Assembly: GCF_900602065.1 (NCBI RefSeq) | Contig: NZ_UWFN01000310.1 | Coordinates: 248,001 to 312,000 of the forward strand | Source of the DNA: Pseudomonas viridiflava | GTDB lineage: Bacteria; Pseudomonadota; Gammaproteobacteria; Pseudomonadales; Pseudomonadaceae | DNA: 64,000 bases | Reading direction: 5' to 3' | Shown: positions 7,521-16,257 of the stretch, piece by piece | Position numbering within the stretch: the stretch's first letter is position 1 | How the letters are laid out: the number at the start of each line of letters is the position of its first letter | Notes under the pieces: generated by a model | The model's input: only the letters and a program-made list of their open reading frames with translations | What the model was told of the DNA's origin: nothing | Databases searched by the model: none | Position numbers and translations under genes: made by a program

Positions 7521-10343
7521 ATGGCCATGAACCCTTTAAACAGCCCGGTTTCACGCTCCCTTCCAGGTGGCGAAACAGGCGCAGCAATCAGAGCTTTCGA
7601 TTGGTCCGCGACCTCTCTTGGGCCTATGTCGGATTGGCCCGCACCGATTCGCTCGACGTTGAGCATGATGCTCAGTTCCCCGGAAAGCCTTTATCTGGTG
7701 TGGGGGCCGGATCTGCATTTCTTCTTCAACGATGCCTATCGGCCCATTCTCGGACCTCGTCTTGACGTTGCTCTGGGGCAGAGCATCACCACGCTGTGGG
7801 CAGACGCCTGGGAGCAGGTCCGGCCCATGATAGAGCGCGCCTTTGGCGGCGATTCCAGCCGCTATGAAAATCATCCGATCAGCATGGCTCGCTATGGGGT
7901 TGAAGAGCAGACGTGGTGGACTTTTTCATTTTCGCCGGTGTACGACGAGCGTGAAGAATCCGTATTGGGGGTTCTGTGCCATACCGTTGAGACCACCCAC
8001 TCCGTACGCCTTGGTCAGCAACTGAAGTCCAGCGACGAACGTTATCGTGCACTGTTCAGTGACATCGATATCGGCTTCTGCGTATTTGAGGTTACTTACG
8101 CCAATAACCTGTTGGTTGCGTGTCATTTAATTGAGGTCAACGCCGCGTTCGACGGCATGGCAGAACTCAAGGAGCAGATTGGCCAGAGTATGCGGGACAT
8201 CGCAGACGGCCGGCCTGCACATTGGTTTGAGGTGTATGCGAGCGTGGTGCTGAGTGGCGAGTCAATTGGCCTTGATGCGCCTGCGATTACGCTTGCCGGG
8301 CGCTGGTATGAAATCTACGCCTACAAAGTCCAGGGGCCTGAGCAAAGCCGCATTGCGATGCTGTTCAAGGATGTCACCAAGGCCCGGCGACTTGAGTCGT
8401 CCTTGCGTTATACCGAGGAGTTCAATAGTCGTGTGCTGGCTAGCAGCAATGATTGCATCAAGGTAATCGATCTGGATGGCAGGCTTACCTTCATGAGCGA
8501 AGGCGGCATGCGCGTCATGGAAATCAGTAACTTCAACGACGTGCAAGGCTGCCCATGGCCGGACTTCTGGCAGGATCAAGGGCATATCGACGCTCAAGCT
8601 GCCATTGTCGCCGCCAAGACAGGCTTGCCTGGTCGCTTCCAGGGTTTTGCCAACACCTATCTGGGCACCCCCAAATGGTGGGATGTGCAGGTGACGCCGA
8701 TGTTCGACGAGACGGGTGTCGTAGAAAAAATCCTCTGTATTTCCCGTGATATCACGGCGACCCGCGCCGCTGAAGAAGACTTGCGTACGCTCAACGCGAC
8801 GCTGGAAGAGCGGGTCGAAGCCCGTACTCAGGACCGCGACCGAATCTGGCGGTTGTCCACCGACTTGATGCTGATTGCCGAGTTCGACGGTGACATCGTG
8901 GCGGTCAACCCCGCCTGGACTCAGGTGCTCGGCTGGAGTCCTGATGAGTTGCTGGGCAAGTCCTTTCTGGAGTTTCTACACCCGGATGATGATTTGACCA
9001 CTGCATCTGCTGCGGCGGAGTTGTCTCAAGGCATCAGTGTCTCCAGTTTCGAAAATCGCTATTTGCATAAAGACGGCTCTTACCGCTGGATCGCCTGGAC
9101 CGCTGTGCCGGATCAATCCTATATCCACGCCGTGGGACGCGATGTTCAGGTTGAGCGGGAGGCCGCCGAAGCCTTGCGCCGTACAGAAGCGGCCTTGCGC
9201 CAGTCGCAGAAGATGGAAGCCGTGGGGCAGTTGACCGGCGGGGTCGCGCATGACTTCAACAACCTGCTGACAGTGGTCAAGGCCTCGACTGATTTGCTCA
9301 AGCGCAACCTGGATGAGGAACGGCGTCGACGTTACATCGACGCGATCTCCAATGCGGTTGATCGGGCCAGCAAGTTGACGGGGCAGTTGCTGGCCTTTTC
9401 TCGTCAGCAAACCTTGCGCCCGGAAGTCTTCGAGGTCGGCAAGAGCGTCCGTGCGATTGGCGAGATGATCGGTTCATTGACCGGCGCCCGGATAAAAACG
9501 TTGATCGAGCTTCCTGCTCAGCCTTGCTACATCAACGCTGATGCCGGTCAGTTCGATACCGCGCTGATCAATATGGCTGTCAATGCCCGTGATGCCATGA
9601 ATGGCGAGGGTACCTTGAGGATTTGTGTCGAGCCTGTCGGGCAAATTCCTGCGCGCCGCACCCATGCCGCGGTGGTTGGCGATTATGTTGCCGTGTCATT
9701 GATCGACACCGGCTCGGGCATCGATCCTGAACAGATTGATCGTATCTTTGACCCGTTTTTCACCACCAAGGACGTTGGTAAGGGCACCGGCCTGGGGCTC
9801 TCCCAGGTGTTTGGCTTTGCCAAACAGTCGGGTGGCGAGGTGTTGGTCGCGAGTCGGTTATTCGAAGGCAGCACGTTTACTCTTTACCTGCCTAGATCCG
9901 TTGCGACACCGGGTGCCGAATACGCTGCGATGGAGCCGGAACTGCAAACCAGTGGCGAAGGTGCTTGTTTGCTGGTGGTTGAAGACAACCTTGAAATTGG
10001 CGAGTTTTCCAGTCAGACGTTGAGAGAACTGGGATACGACATCCACTGGGCCAAGAGTGGTGTGGAGGCCCTTGAGGTGTTGGCGGAGCGAGCCGACGCT
10101 TTTCACGCGGTATTTTCCGATGTGGTCATGCCGGGCATGAACGGGGTGGAGCTTGCCCTTGAAGTTCAGAGGCTGTATCCAACGCTCCCGATTGTCTTGA
10201 CCAGTGGTTACAGCCCTGCGTTGGCACAGGGTAACTCACAGGGTTTTACCTTTCTGCAGAAGCCCTATTCCGTGGAAGCGCTGGCCAGGCTGCTGCGTAA
10301 CGAGATCAGCACGCGGCAGACACCGACAGCAAATAATCCGTAG
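7521..10343 (+). CDS. PAS-rich hybrid sensor histidine kinase
   Basis: Predicted soluble hybrid kinase of 940 aa. It starts with a sensory region in which SATSLGPMSDWPAPIRS is typical of PAS-type kinases of the blue-light/HWE-like group, followed by three or four PAS domains (about 40-160, 175-290, 300-430, 445-555). A coiled-coil linker precedes the HisKA domain with phospho-acceptor H577 in GGVAHDFNNLL. The ATPase has NMAVNARDAM, DTGSGI and GKGTGLGLSQVFG. A C-terminal receiver carries D867 in FSDVVMPGMNG and a lysine in LQKPYS. No membrane segment is seen. ATG codons at 7521 and 7527 are both possible and neither has a clear Shine-Dalgarno. The stop codon lies inside a REP element. Its output partner is unknown. 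Confidence 0.9.
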   Translation: MAMNPLNSPVSRSLPGGETGAAIRAFDWSATSLGPMSDWPAPIRSTLSMMLSSPESLYLVWGPDLHFFFNDAYRPILGPRLDVALGQSITTLWADAWEQVRPMIERAFGGDSSRYENHPISMARYGVEEQTWWTFSFSPVYDEREESVLGVLCHTVETTHSVRLGQQLKSSDERYRALFSDIDIGFCVFEVTYANNLLVACHLIEVNAAFDGMAELKEQIGQSMRDIADGRPAHWFEVYASVVLSGESIGLDAPAITLAGRWYEIYAYKVQGPEQSRIAMLFKDVTKARRLESSLRYTEEFNSRVLASSNDCIKVIDLDGRLTFMSEGGMRVMEISNFNDVQGCPWPDFWQDQGHIDAQAAIVAAKTGLPGRFQGFANTYLGTPKWWDVQVTPMFDETGVVEKILCISRDITATRAAEEDLRTLNATLEERVEARTQDRDRIWRLSTDLMLIAEFDGDIVAVNPAWTQVLGWSPDELLGKSFLEFLHPDDDLTTASAAAELSQGISVSSFENRYLHKDGSYRWIAWTAVPDQSYIHAVGRDVQVEREAAEALRRTEAALRQSQKMEAVGQLTGGVAHDFNNLLTVVKASTDLLKRNLDEERRRRYIDAISNAVDRASKLTGQLLAFSRQQTLRPEVFEVGKSVRAIGEMIGSLTGARIKTLIELPAQPCYINADAGQFDTALINMAVNARDAMNGEGTLRICVEPVGQIPARRTHAAVVGDYVAVSLIDTGSGIDPEQIDRIFDPFFTTKDVGKGTGLGLSQVFGFAKQSGGEVLVASRLFEGSTFTLYLPRSVATPGAEYAAMEPELQTSGEGACLLVVEDNLEIGEFSSQTLRELGYDIHWAKSGVEALEVLAERADAFHAVFSDVVMPGMNGVELALEVQRLYPTLPIVLTSGYSPALAQGNSQGFTFLQKPYSVEALARLLRNEISTRQTPTANNP

Positions 10344-10408
10344 CTGCCGAAGGCCGCGATGGCGGTGTGTCAGGACCAGCGCATCGCAGCCTTCGGCAGC
10401 TCCTGCAG
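10340..10408. repeat. REP inverted pair overlapping the kinase stop codon
   Basis: An inverted pair whose arms read AGCTGCCGAAGGCCGCGA and TCGCAGCCTTCGGCAGCT. It belongs to the most common REP family in the window. The left arm starts at the TAG stop codon of the hybrid kinase. Confidence 0.85.
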
Positions 10409-10420
10409 GAGAGTGAGAGA

Positions 10421-10463
10421 CGTGGGAGCGCACGAGCACCGCGAGGCCGCGATAGCGGTGTAT
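10421..10463. repeat. single REP-like element of a second family
   Basis: The sequence around GAGCGCACGAGCACCGCGAG recurs in reverse orientation at 19811-19851. It lies between two REP pairs of the first family. Confidence 0.7.
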
Positions 10464-10504
10464 CAGACAGGCCACGCTTTAAAAACTGGATTGAAATGCA
10501 TTTT

Positions 10505-10580
10505 CTGTAGGAGCTGCCGAAGGCTGCGAAGCATTTATCCTGACACACCGCGCATCGCAGCCTTCGGCAGCTCCTGCAGC
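10505..10580. repeat. REP inverted pair
   Basis: Arms CTGTAGGAGCTGCCGAAGGC and its reverse complement, with about 25 bases between them. Same family as 10340-10408, 23782-23855, 51272-51349 and 53606-53684. It lies between the hybrid kinase and the convergent receiver gene and could form a hairpin in either transcript. Confidence 0.88.
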
Positions 10581-10628
10581 GATATGCTTTTTAAGCTGAA
10601 TACTTCCACAATTTCGACAGGCGTGAAG

Positions 10629-11102
10629 TCATCTGGTCTCCTGCAGATTCACGCCGCGCCGCTGCTGTAGAAGCTCAATCTGTTCGGCTGGCAGCAACTG
10701 GCGCAAGCTTTTGTAGAGCACGCGGGTTTCCAGCAGATTCCAGACGCGGAGCATCGTTTCCAGTGCATCCAGAGGTTTGCTGATGAAATCCCGGGCACCC
10801 AGCGCCAGTGCGCGGATCCGCGTGCCTCGGGTAGCATCTGCGGTCAGTACCAGAATGGGCAGATACTCATGAGGTGAAATGCGCCGACCCAGTTGTTCGA
10901 GCACGGCGAAGCCATCGAATTCGGGCATGTGCAGGTCGAGAATAACCAGATCAGGCTCAAAGCTGTTGAACAACTCCAGCGTGTGGGTGGGCTGCGTGGT
11001 GCTCAACACATTGAGCAGCCCTTCACGGGCCAGTAACTGCTCCATGAGCTCGATATTGGTACGCTGATCGTCAATCAGCAGGATACGAAGATCTTGGGTC
11101 AT
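10629..11102 (-). CDS. stand-alone receiver-domain response regulator
   Basis: CheY-like receiver of 157 aa. The acidic pair is in LLIDDQ, the phospho-acceptor is D56 in VILDLHMPEFDG, the conserved threonine is in LVLTADAT and the lysine in FISKPLD. About 30 residues after the receiver form a helical tail (LRQLLPAEQIELLQQRR) without a known output domain. It is the last gene of a four-gene operon: its ATG overlaps the stop of the hybrid kinase by 4 bases. It may act as the terminal receiver or a phosphate sink of the relay; the partner protein is not known. Confidence 0.9.
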   Translation of the reverse strand: MTQDLRILLIDDQRTNIELMEQLLAREGLLNVLSTTQPTHTLELFNSFEPDLVILDLHMPEFDGFAVLEQLGRRISPHEYLPILVLTADATRGTRIRALALGARDFISKPLDALETMLRVWNLLETRVLYKSLRQLLPAEQIELLQQRRGVNLQETR

Positions 11103-13411
11103 ACAGGCTCCGTGAGGAACTGATCAATCTGATCGTAAAACATCCGGACATTGATCGGCTTAATCAGGATGGCGGTAGCACCCGCTTCGCGTAACACGTT
11201 ATGGGTCATCGGCGATGCGTCGGCGGTCATCATCAGGATAGGTGTATTGGCAGTGCGCGTTGCGTGACGCAGGCGGCGCAAAATTCTGATACCCGAAATA
11301 TCAGGAAGGTTGACGTCAAGCAGAATCAGGTCCGGCGCATGGCGGGTCGCCAGATCGAGCCCCATTTGTCCCTGCATGCTGGAAAACAGCTGTATGCCGG
11401 GTCGCCGTTGCAACAATGTTTCGATCAGGGTCAGACTGGCCAGATTATCTTCGATGCAGAGCACACTGGCGTGATATCCAGCGGTTGATCGCCCAGGCTC
11501 ATCACTCACCGCGTTGGGCAACAAAACCATTCGAGTCTCGTCCGGCTTAATGAAGGTATGCGGCAAACTGAGCGTGAAACGACACCCTGCATCGGGTGCG
11601 CTCAGGACGTCTAGGCTACCGTCCATCATTTCCAGCAGGTTTTTGCTCAGCGCCAGCCCGAGGCCAGTACCTTCTACCTGATGATCTGCGTTCAGTCGTT
11701 CAAAAGGCCTGAACAGCTTGTGTAATTGATCCTTGGCAATGCCGGGCCCTGTGTCCGATACCGTCACCGTAACGTGCTTGCCGTTTCGGGCAACCTGAAT
11801 CGTGACTTCCCCCTCTGTACGGTTGTATTTGATCGCATTGGATAGCAGGTTAAGCAGCACCTGCATCAAGCGCTGACGGTCGGCGATAACACCTTCTTCG
11901 GCGCGGATCAGGGGAAGCGGCGCGATACGGATCCGGGCTTCGTTTGCCATGGGGGCGACCAGTGCCAGCGCTTCCTTCAAGGCCGTTTCCAGGCCGATGG
12001 GTTCCAGATTGACGGGCAGGTGGCCTGACTCGATTCTGGCAATGTCGAGAACTTCGTTTATTAACGTCAGCAGATGTTGACCGGCCTTGAGAATGTGCCC
12101 GATCTGTTGGCGTTGCGCAGGCTGAGGGTCAATCTCCAGTAGTTGTGCGAAACCAAGAATTGCGTTCAGAGGCGTGCGCAGTTCGTGGCTCATGCGCGAA
12201 AGAAATTCGCTTTTGGCCCGGCTGGCCCGTTCAGCTTCTTCCCGGGCTGCACTCAACGCTATTTCGGCCGCATGGCGGTCGCTGATATCCCGGGTCACCT
12301 TGGAAAATCCGCGCAAGGTTCCACTGTGGTCGTACTGGGCACTGATGACCACGCTGGCCCAGAATCGGCTGCCATCCTTGCGGCGGCGCCAGGCCTCTTC
12401 CATGAAATAGCCTTTGCTTCTGGCTTCTCGCAAGGCCATTTCCGGACGCTGAGGGCATTGTTCCGGCAAATAGAAAACCGAGAACGGTTGACCGAGGATT
12501 TCCTGCTCGCTGTAGCCTTTGATTCGTTCCGCCCCGACGTTCCATGAGGTGACGCGGCCGTTCGCGTCAAGGGCGAAGATTCCGTAGTCCTTGACCGCAT
12601 CGATGATGAGTCGCAAGCGTTCTTCGTTATCGCGCAGAGCACCTTCGCGCTGGGCGAGCAGGTGGGCGGCTTCTACCAGACGCGTGCCCAACTGGCCAAT
12701 TTCGTCCTGTTCCGGCGGCTGCGGCAGCAGTGGATGACCCAAGGCCAGGCGTTGCGCATTACGTTTCACATGTTCGACGCGACTGACGATACCTCTGGAC
12801 AGCAACAGCATTGCCACGATCGCCGCAAATACTCCAAAGCACGCTGCCAGCAGCGTGGCGAATACCAGTTGCTCGCGGGTTTGCGTCGCGGCGGCACTGC
12901 GCTCGGCCAACAGCGTATCCTCGCGATTGCGCATGGCGCTGATCTGTTCACGCAGGGTGTCGAGAACCTGCTTGTTGTTCACAAGGATTTTTGTGACCTG
13001 CTCTGGATCCTTACCGTTGCTCAAGCGCAGTTTCGCCAGCGCTCCAAGCTTGATTTTGATCAGCGGCGTCATGAGTTGCAGGCGCTCACGAATTTCCGGA
13101 TCGCGGACGTTGGCATCCAGACGCAGCAAGGCCGCGTCGATCAGCGGCTTTGCATTGTTGTAAGCAGGGAGGAAATCTTCGCGGCCGGTGAGCAGGTAAC
13201 CCCGTTCGCTGGCTGCTGCCTCGGCGAGCAGGGTGTGAACCGCCTGAATATCGCCTTGTACCAGCAAGACTCTGCGCACATCCTCTTCGGCGCGTGCGGT
13301 CTGCCGTTCGGCAAGGTAAATCAGCACAAGCGACGACATGAGGATGATCAGGGGCAGGGCGATCGCAATCAGCGCCTTGCCCCGCAGAGGGAGATCCGCC
13401 CAGCGACTCAC
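11099..13411 (-). CDS. CHASE3-HAMP-PAS hybrid sensor histidine kinase
   Basis: Inner-membrane hybrid kinase of 770 aa. Membrane segment 1 (about 11-32) and segment 2 (about 185-207) flank a periplasmic CHASE3-type domain with the AEAAASERGYLLTGR signature. A HAMP linker follows, then a PAS domain (about 265-385) with DYGIFALDANGRVTSWN and GQPFSVFY. HisKA has H409 in SRMSHELRTPLNAILGF; the ATPase shows NLLSNAIKYN, DTGPGI and GTGLGL. A receiver at the C-terminus has LILLDVNLPDISG and ILIKPIN. Its ATG overlaps the upstream regulator stop by 4 bases and its stop overlaps the receiver gene by 4 bases. The PAS domain is of the same sub-type as the tandem PAS domains of the protein at 1112-3649. Confidence 0.92.
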   Translation of the reverse strand: MSRWADLPLRGKALIAIALPLIILMSSLVLIYLAERQTARAEEDVRRVLLVQGDIQAVHTLLAEAAASERGYLLTGREDFLPAYNNAKPLIDAALLRLDANVRDPEIRERLQLMTPLIKIKLGALAKLRLSNGKDPEQVTKILVNNKQVLDTLREQISAMRNREDTLLAERSAAATQTREQLVFATLLAACFGVFAAIVAMLLLSRGIVSRVEHVKRNAQRLALGHPLLPQPPEQDEIGQLGTRLVEAAHLLAQREGALRDNEERLRLIIDAVKDYGIFALDANGRVTSWNVGAERIKGYSEQEILGQPFSVFYLPEQCPQRPEMALREARSKGYFMEEAWRRRKDGSRFWASVVISAQYDHSGTLRGFSKVTRDISDRHAAEIALSAAREEAERASRAKSEFLSRMSHELRTPLNAILGFAQLLEIDPQPAQRQQIGHILKAGQHLLTLINEVLDIARIESGHLPVNLEPIGLETALKEALALVAPMANEARIRIAPLPLIRAEEGVIADRQRLMQVLLNLLSNAIKYNRTEGEVTIQVARNGKHVTVTVSDTGPGIAKDQLHKLFRPFERLNADHQVEGTGLGLALSKNLLEMMDGSLDVLSAPDAGCRFTLSLPHTFIKPDETRMVLLPNAVSDEPGRSTAGYHASVLCIEDNLASLTLIETLLQRRPGIQLFSSMQGQMGLDLATRHAPDLILLDVNLPDISGIRILRRLRHATRTANTPILMMTADASPMTHNVLREAGATAILIKPINVRMFYDQIDQFLTEPV

Positions 13412-14076
13412 GTCCAGTTTCCATCAGGCTGGGCAACCAGCCCAAGAGCGATACCGCGCACCGCTGCCTGGGTTCGGTCAGAGGCATCGAGTTTGCTGAT
13501 TACACGTTCGACATGAGCTTTGACGGTACCGGTAGCGATGCCCAGCTTTTCGCCGATCTCCCGGTTGCTGAACCCGCCTGCAACCAGCCCCAGTACCTGG
13601 CGCTCCCGCTCGGTCAGGTTTTCACGGGGTGCAGTGCCAGAAGCTCGGCGAGTGGCGATACGCCTGAGCAGCCGTGCACTCATCGCGCTGTTGAGGGCAT
13701 CTTCTCCGGCGGCCACACGACGCAAGGCGTTGATGACTTCCTCGCGAGTAGCATCTTTGAGCAAATAGCCAACCGCACCGGCGGCGACAGCAGCCTCCAG
13801 GTGATCCGGACTGTCGTCCATGGTGAACATCACGACTTTTATTTCCGGCATGCGCTGTTGCAGAAGGCGTGCGGCACCCAGACCGTTGAGGATCGGCATG
13901 CGCACATCGAGAATGACAATGTCGGGACGCAGACGCTCGCACAGTTCCAGTGCCATCTGGCCATCGTCGGCTTGTCCCACCACTTCGAATTCCGGGTGTC
14001 CCGCGAGCAGTGAGATGAAGCCTGCGCGCGTCACTTCATGGTCATCTGCCATGACCAGTCGCAATGTCGTGCTCAT
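13408..14076 (-). CDS. NarL/FixJ-family response regulator (LuxR-type HTH)
   Basis: DNA-binding response regulator of 222 aa. The receiver (1-120) has DD at 11-12, phospho-acceptor D57 in VILDVRMPILNG and the lysine in YLLKDAT. The C-terminal LuxR-type helix-turn-helix (about 150-210) contains LTERERQVLGLVAGGFSNRE and TVKAHVERVISKL. It follows a HisKA_3 kinase with a 4-base overlap, so that kinase is its most likely partner. It also overlaps the CHASE3 hybrid kinase by 4 bases, coupling it to a second input. The target genes are not shown by the sequence. Confidence 0.93.
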   Translation of the reverse strand: MSTTLRLVMADDHEVTRAGFISLLAGHPEFEVVGQADDGQMALELCERLRPDIVILDVRMPILNGLGAARLLQQRMPEIKVVMFTMDDSPDHLEAAVAAGAVGYLLKDATREEVINALRRVAAGEDALNSAMSARLLRRIATRRASGTAPRENLTERERQVLGLVAGGFSNREIGEKLGIATGTVKAHVERVISKLDASDRTQAAVRGIALGLVAQPDGNWT

Positions 14077-15257
14077 GTCCGCACCTGCGGGCCAGGCAGC
14101 GGTACAGTCGCATTCAGACGGGTGCCTTTGCCGGGTTGACTGACGCAGGTAAAACGCCCGCCGACCAGATGTGCGCGCTCTTGCATTGCGGTTAATCCCA
14201 GCCCATCTGCGGAGCCTGGTTGAGAGGGCTGTCGGGCAGTAAACCCCCGGCCGACATCTTCAATCACTACGGACACATCGGCGTCACGCAGTTGCAGGGC
14301 CAGCAGGACGCTGCAAGGTCCCGCGTGCTTGAGAATATTGTTGATGCCTTCCTGGGCAATGCGGAACAAAGTGATTTCAATGGCGTCGGGTAAGCGCTCG
14401 ACGTACTTCGCTGTCCATTGTACGGAGTAGCCTGCTTCGCGCAGCCGATCAGCTTCCTTGTCGATGGCCTGTGCAAGGCCGAAGTCATCCAGTACAACCG
14501 GACGCAGACCACTGATGACTTGCCGACCCTCACCCACACAACGCTGAGCCAGTTGCAGGATGGTTGTCAGTTCCTGAGCCAGTTGCGCGGGAAGCTCGGG
14601 GCATTGACTGGCGAAGCCCTGCAGGCGTTGGTGGAGCCCGGCCAGGGTTTGCGCCAGCCCGTCGTGCAGGTCGTAAGCGACGCGTTTACGTTCGTCTTCC
14701 TGGGCGCTGAATAAACGGTAGACCAGCTCCGACATGGCTCGCTCACGTGCCGACAGCGCGTCGAGCAAGCGACTGTTTTCCAGGTGTGCCGCGAGTAGCG
14801 TGGCCAGCAATTGCAGTGACTGCAGGTCTTCGGTGTCTGGTGCCGCGATGTTCGTGCTGTTCGCCAGCAGCAGTGCGGCAAACGGTTCCCCATCGGCGTT
14901 CAGCAGCGGCAAATGCAACATGCACGGGATCTGCGGGCAGGGTTGGACTCGCCATTCAGGCGCAAGGATTGTCCTGTCGAGGCGCGTTATCAGTGTGTCA
15001 AGGCGCTGCGGGTTGCCCTGACTGGCGCTGAGTCTGGCCGGCGCCTGGCCGGTCCACTCAAGCAGAACTCCCTGGTTCATGGCCAGAAACGCGCAGGCTC
15101 GTTGCAGCGCTCGCTGGCGCATGGCTGAAGGCGAAAGGCGGGTCAGTTCCTGGCCGGTATCCACAAGGAGTCGTAGACGAGCTGCACGACTTTCCCATTG
15201 GCGGTACTGGCTGCGCAGGCTAAGCGCGCTGGCCGAATCATCAGGGGGCTTGTGCAT
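14073..15257 (-). CDS. GAF-domain sensor histidine kinase, HisKA_3 (NarX/DegS type)
   Basis: Predicted soluble kinase of about 394 aa, first gene of the four-gene signalling operon. A GAF-like domain occupies about 30-165; the dimerisation and phospho-acceptor region has ERKRVAYDLHDGLAQTL, with the histidine at about 198. The ATPase domain has LFRIAQEGINNILKHA, DVGRGF and GLGLTAMQERA. I choose the ATG at 15257 because GGAG lies 6 bases before it; the upstream ATG at 15287 has no Shine-Dalgarno. The lack of membrane segments suggests an intracellular signal or a partner protein. It ends with a 4-base overlap with the NarL-type regulator. Confidence 0.9.
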   Translation of the reverse strand: MHKPPDDSASALSLRSQYRQWESRAARLRLLVDTGQELTRLSPSAMRQRALQRACAFLAMNQGVLLEWTGQAPARLSASQGNPQRLDTLITRLDRTILAPEWRVQPCPQIPCMLHLPLLNADGEPFAALLLANSTNIAAPDTEDLQSLQLLATLLAAHLENSRLLDALSARERAMSELVYRLFSAQEDERKRVAYDLHDGLAQTLAGLHQRLQGFASQCPELPAQLAQELTTILQLAQRCVGEGRQVISGLRPVVLDDFGLAQAIDKEADRLREAGYSVQWTAKYVERLPDAIEITLFRIAQEGINNILKHAGPCSVLLALQLRDADVSVVIEDVGRGFTARQPSQPGSADGLGLTAMQERAHLVGGRFTCVSQPGKGTRLNATVPLPGPQVRT

Positions 15258-15434
15258 GTACTGCTCCAACACAGGGGCCGGATCCATTCGGCGAAAAGTG
15301 GCGCCATTAGACCTGTTTTCGATGTGGTGCCGCTATCTGCCAAATGGCATAGGCAGATCGAACCAATTGGCTGATGGCTGCGTATTCACAACGCGGCACA
15401 GTAGCTCCACCAAAAGCCGATAGGAATACCGTAA

Positions 15435-15947
15435 ATGAAGCTCAACGTAAAAATGTCTGCCGTGACGCTGATTGCCCTGCTGGCGACTCCACTGGTCCAT
15501 GCTGTGGATACCGCGCCGGTCAAACCGTATTCCTACACCGCAATTGCCCCGCAGCCGACTGACGTTAAAGATCGCGAAATTGCCGCATTGTTCGAGCGCT
15601 GGAACCGCACGCTGCAGACTGGTGACTCCGCCAAGGTAACGGCCCTTTATGCGAAGAACGCAATTCTGCAACCCACCGTATCCAACAAGGTCCGCACCAC
15701 CCCTGCGGAGATCAAGGATTACTTTGATCACTTCCTGTTGCTGAAACCGGTCGGCGTCATCAACTTCCGTGAGATTCGTCGCCTGAACGAAAACAAGGCG
15801 CTGGATACGGGCGTATATACCTTCACGCTTACCGAAGCTGATGGCAGCAAACGCCAGGTCCAGGCGCGCTACACCTATCTTTATCAGAAGATTGACGGCG
15901 AATGGTTGATCCTCAATCACCACTCTTCGGCCATGCCGCAGCAGTGA
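15435..15947 (+). CDS. SgcJ/EcaC-family exported protein (NTF2-like fold)
   Basis: Protein of 170 aa with a cleavable signal peptide (MKLNVKMSAVTLIALLATPLVHA). The mature part has the pattern of the DUF4440/CaMKII-association-like NTF2 superfamily: IAALFERWNRTLQTGDSAKV, LYAKNAILQPTVS, a YFDHFL helix and the final EWLILNHHSS strand. Proteins of this group are named SgcJ/EcaC-family oxidoreductases, but no activity is known for the Pseudomonas members. The final HHSSAMP motif is typical of this group. The gene is divergent from the signalling operon across about 180 bases and stands alone. Confidence 0.82.
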   Translation: MKLNVKMSAVTLIALLATPLVHAVDTAPVKPYSYTAIAPQPTDVKDREIAALFERWNRTLQTGDSAKVTALYAKNAILQPTVSNKVRTTPAEIKDYFDHFLLLKPVGVINFREIRRLNENKALDTGVYTFTLTEADGSKRQVQARYTYLYQKIDGEWLILNHHSSAMPQQ

Positions 15948-16058
15948 CTGTTCTTCGCTGATGAGGATCCGCTCGTCAGTTGCGCTGCACTTTGCGGTCG
16001 GGCTTTCTTCTTAAGTGAGTAGCCCGACGCGGTCGGGCATCTACCAGGAGAGGTGAGC

Positions 16059-16238
16059 ATGACGAACCATCAGCGCGACCCTGAGCAGGATCTGGGCTTC
16101 GATCCGGACTCCCCTGATCTTGCAGACCCACAGGTCGACCCCGTGGGTCCGGCAAAGTCTCCCGAAGACGGCAAGGACATTAGCAAGGATAAACGCGTGG
16201 GCGATGATGACTACCCACCTTACAAGGCTGATGAATAG
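16059..16238 (+). CDS. small acidic hydrophilic protein, unknown function
   Basis: A 59-residue product rich in Asp, Pro and Lys (DLGFDPDSPDLADPQ, DDDYPPYKADE) with no membrane segment or known domain. The ATG at 16059 is supported by AGGAG 8 bases upstream. The GTG two codons earlier is too close to that site. It is probably intrinsically disordered. No function is proposed. It follows the SgcJ-like gene by 111 bases and is convergent with the GAF-EAL gene, whose stop is 20 bases away. Confidence 0.7.
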   Translation: MTNHQRDPEQDLGFDPDSPDLADPQVDPVGPAKSPEDGKDISKDKRVGDDDYPPYKADE

Positions 16239-16257
16239 GCGTTTGGCCAGGCAACTG

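Noticed and set aside
10340..10580. CRISPR-like repeat block
   Set aside because: Repeats are inverted, not direct, have irregular spacing and match intergenic REP pairs elsewhere in the window; there are no cas genes.
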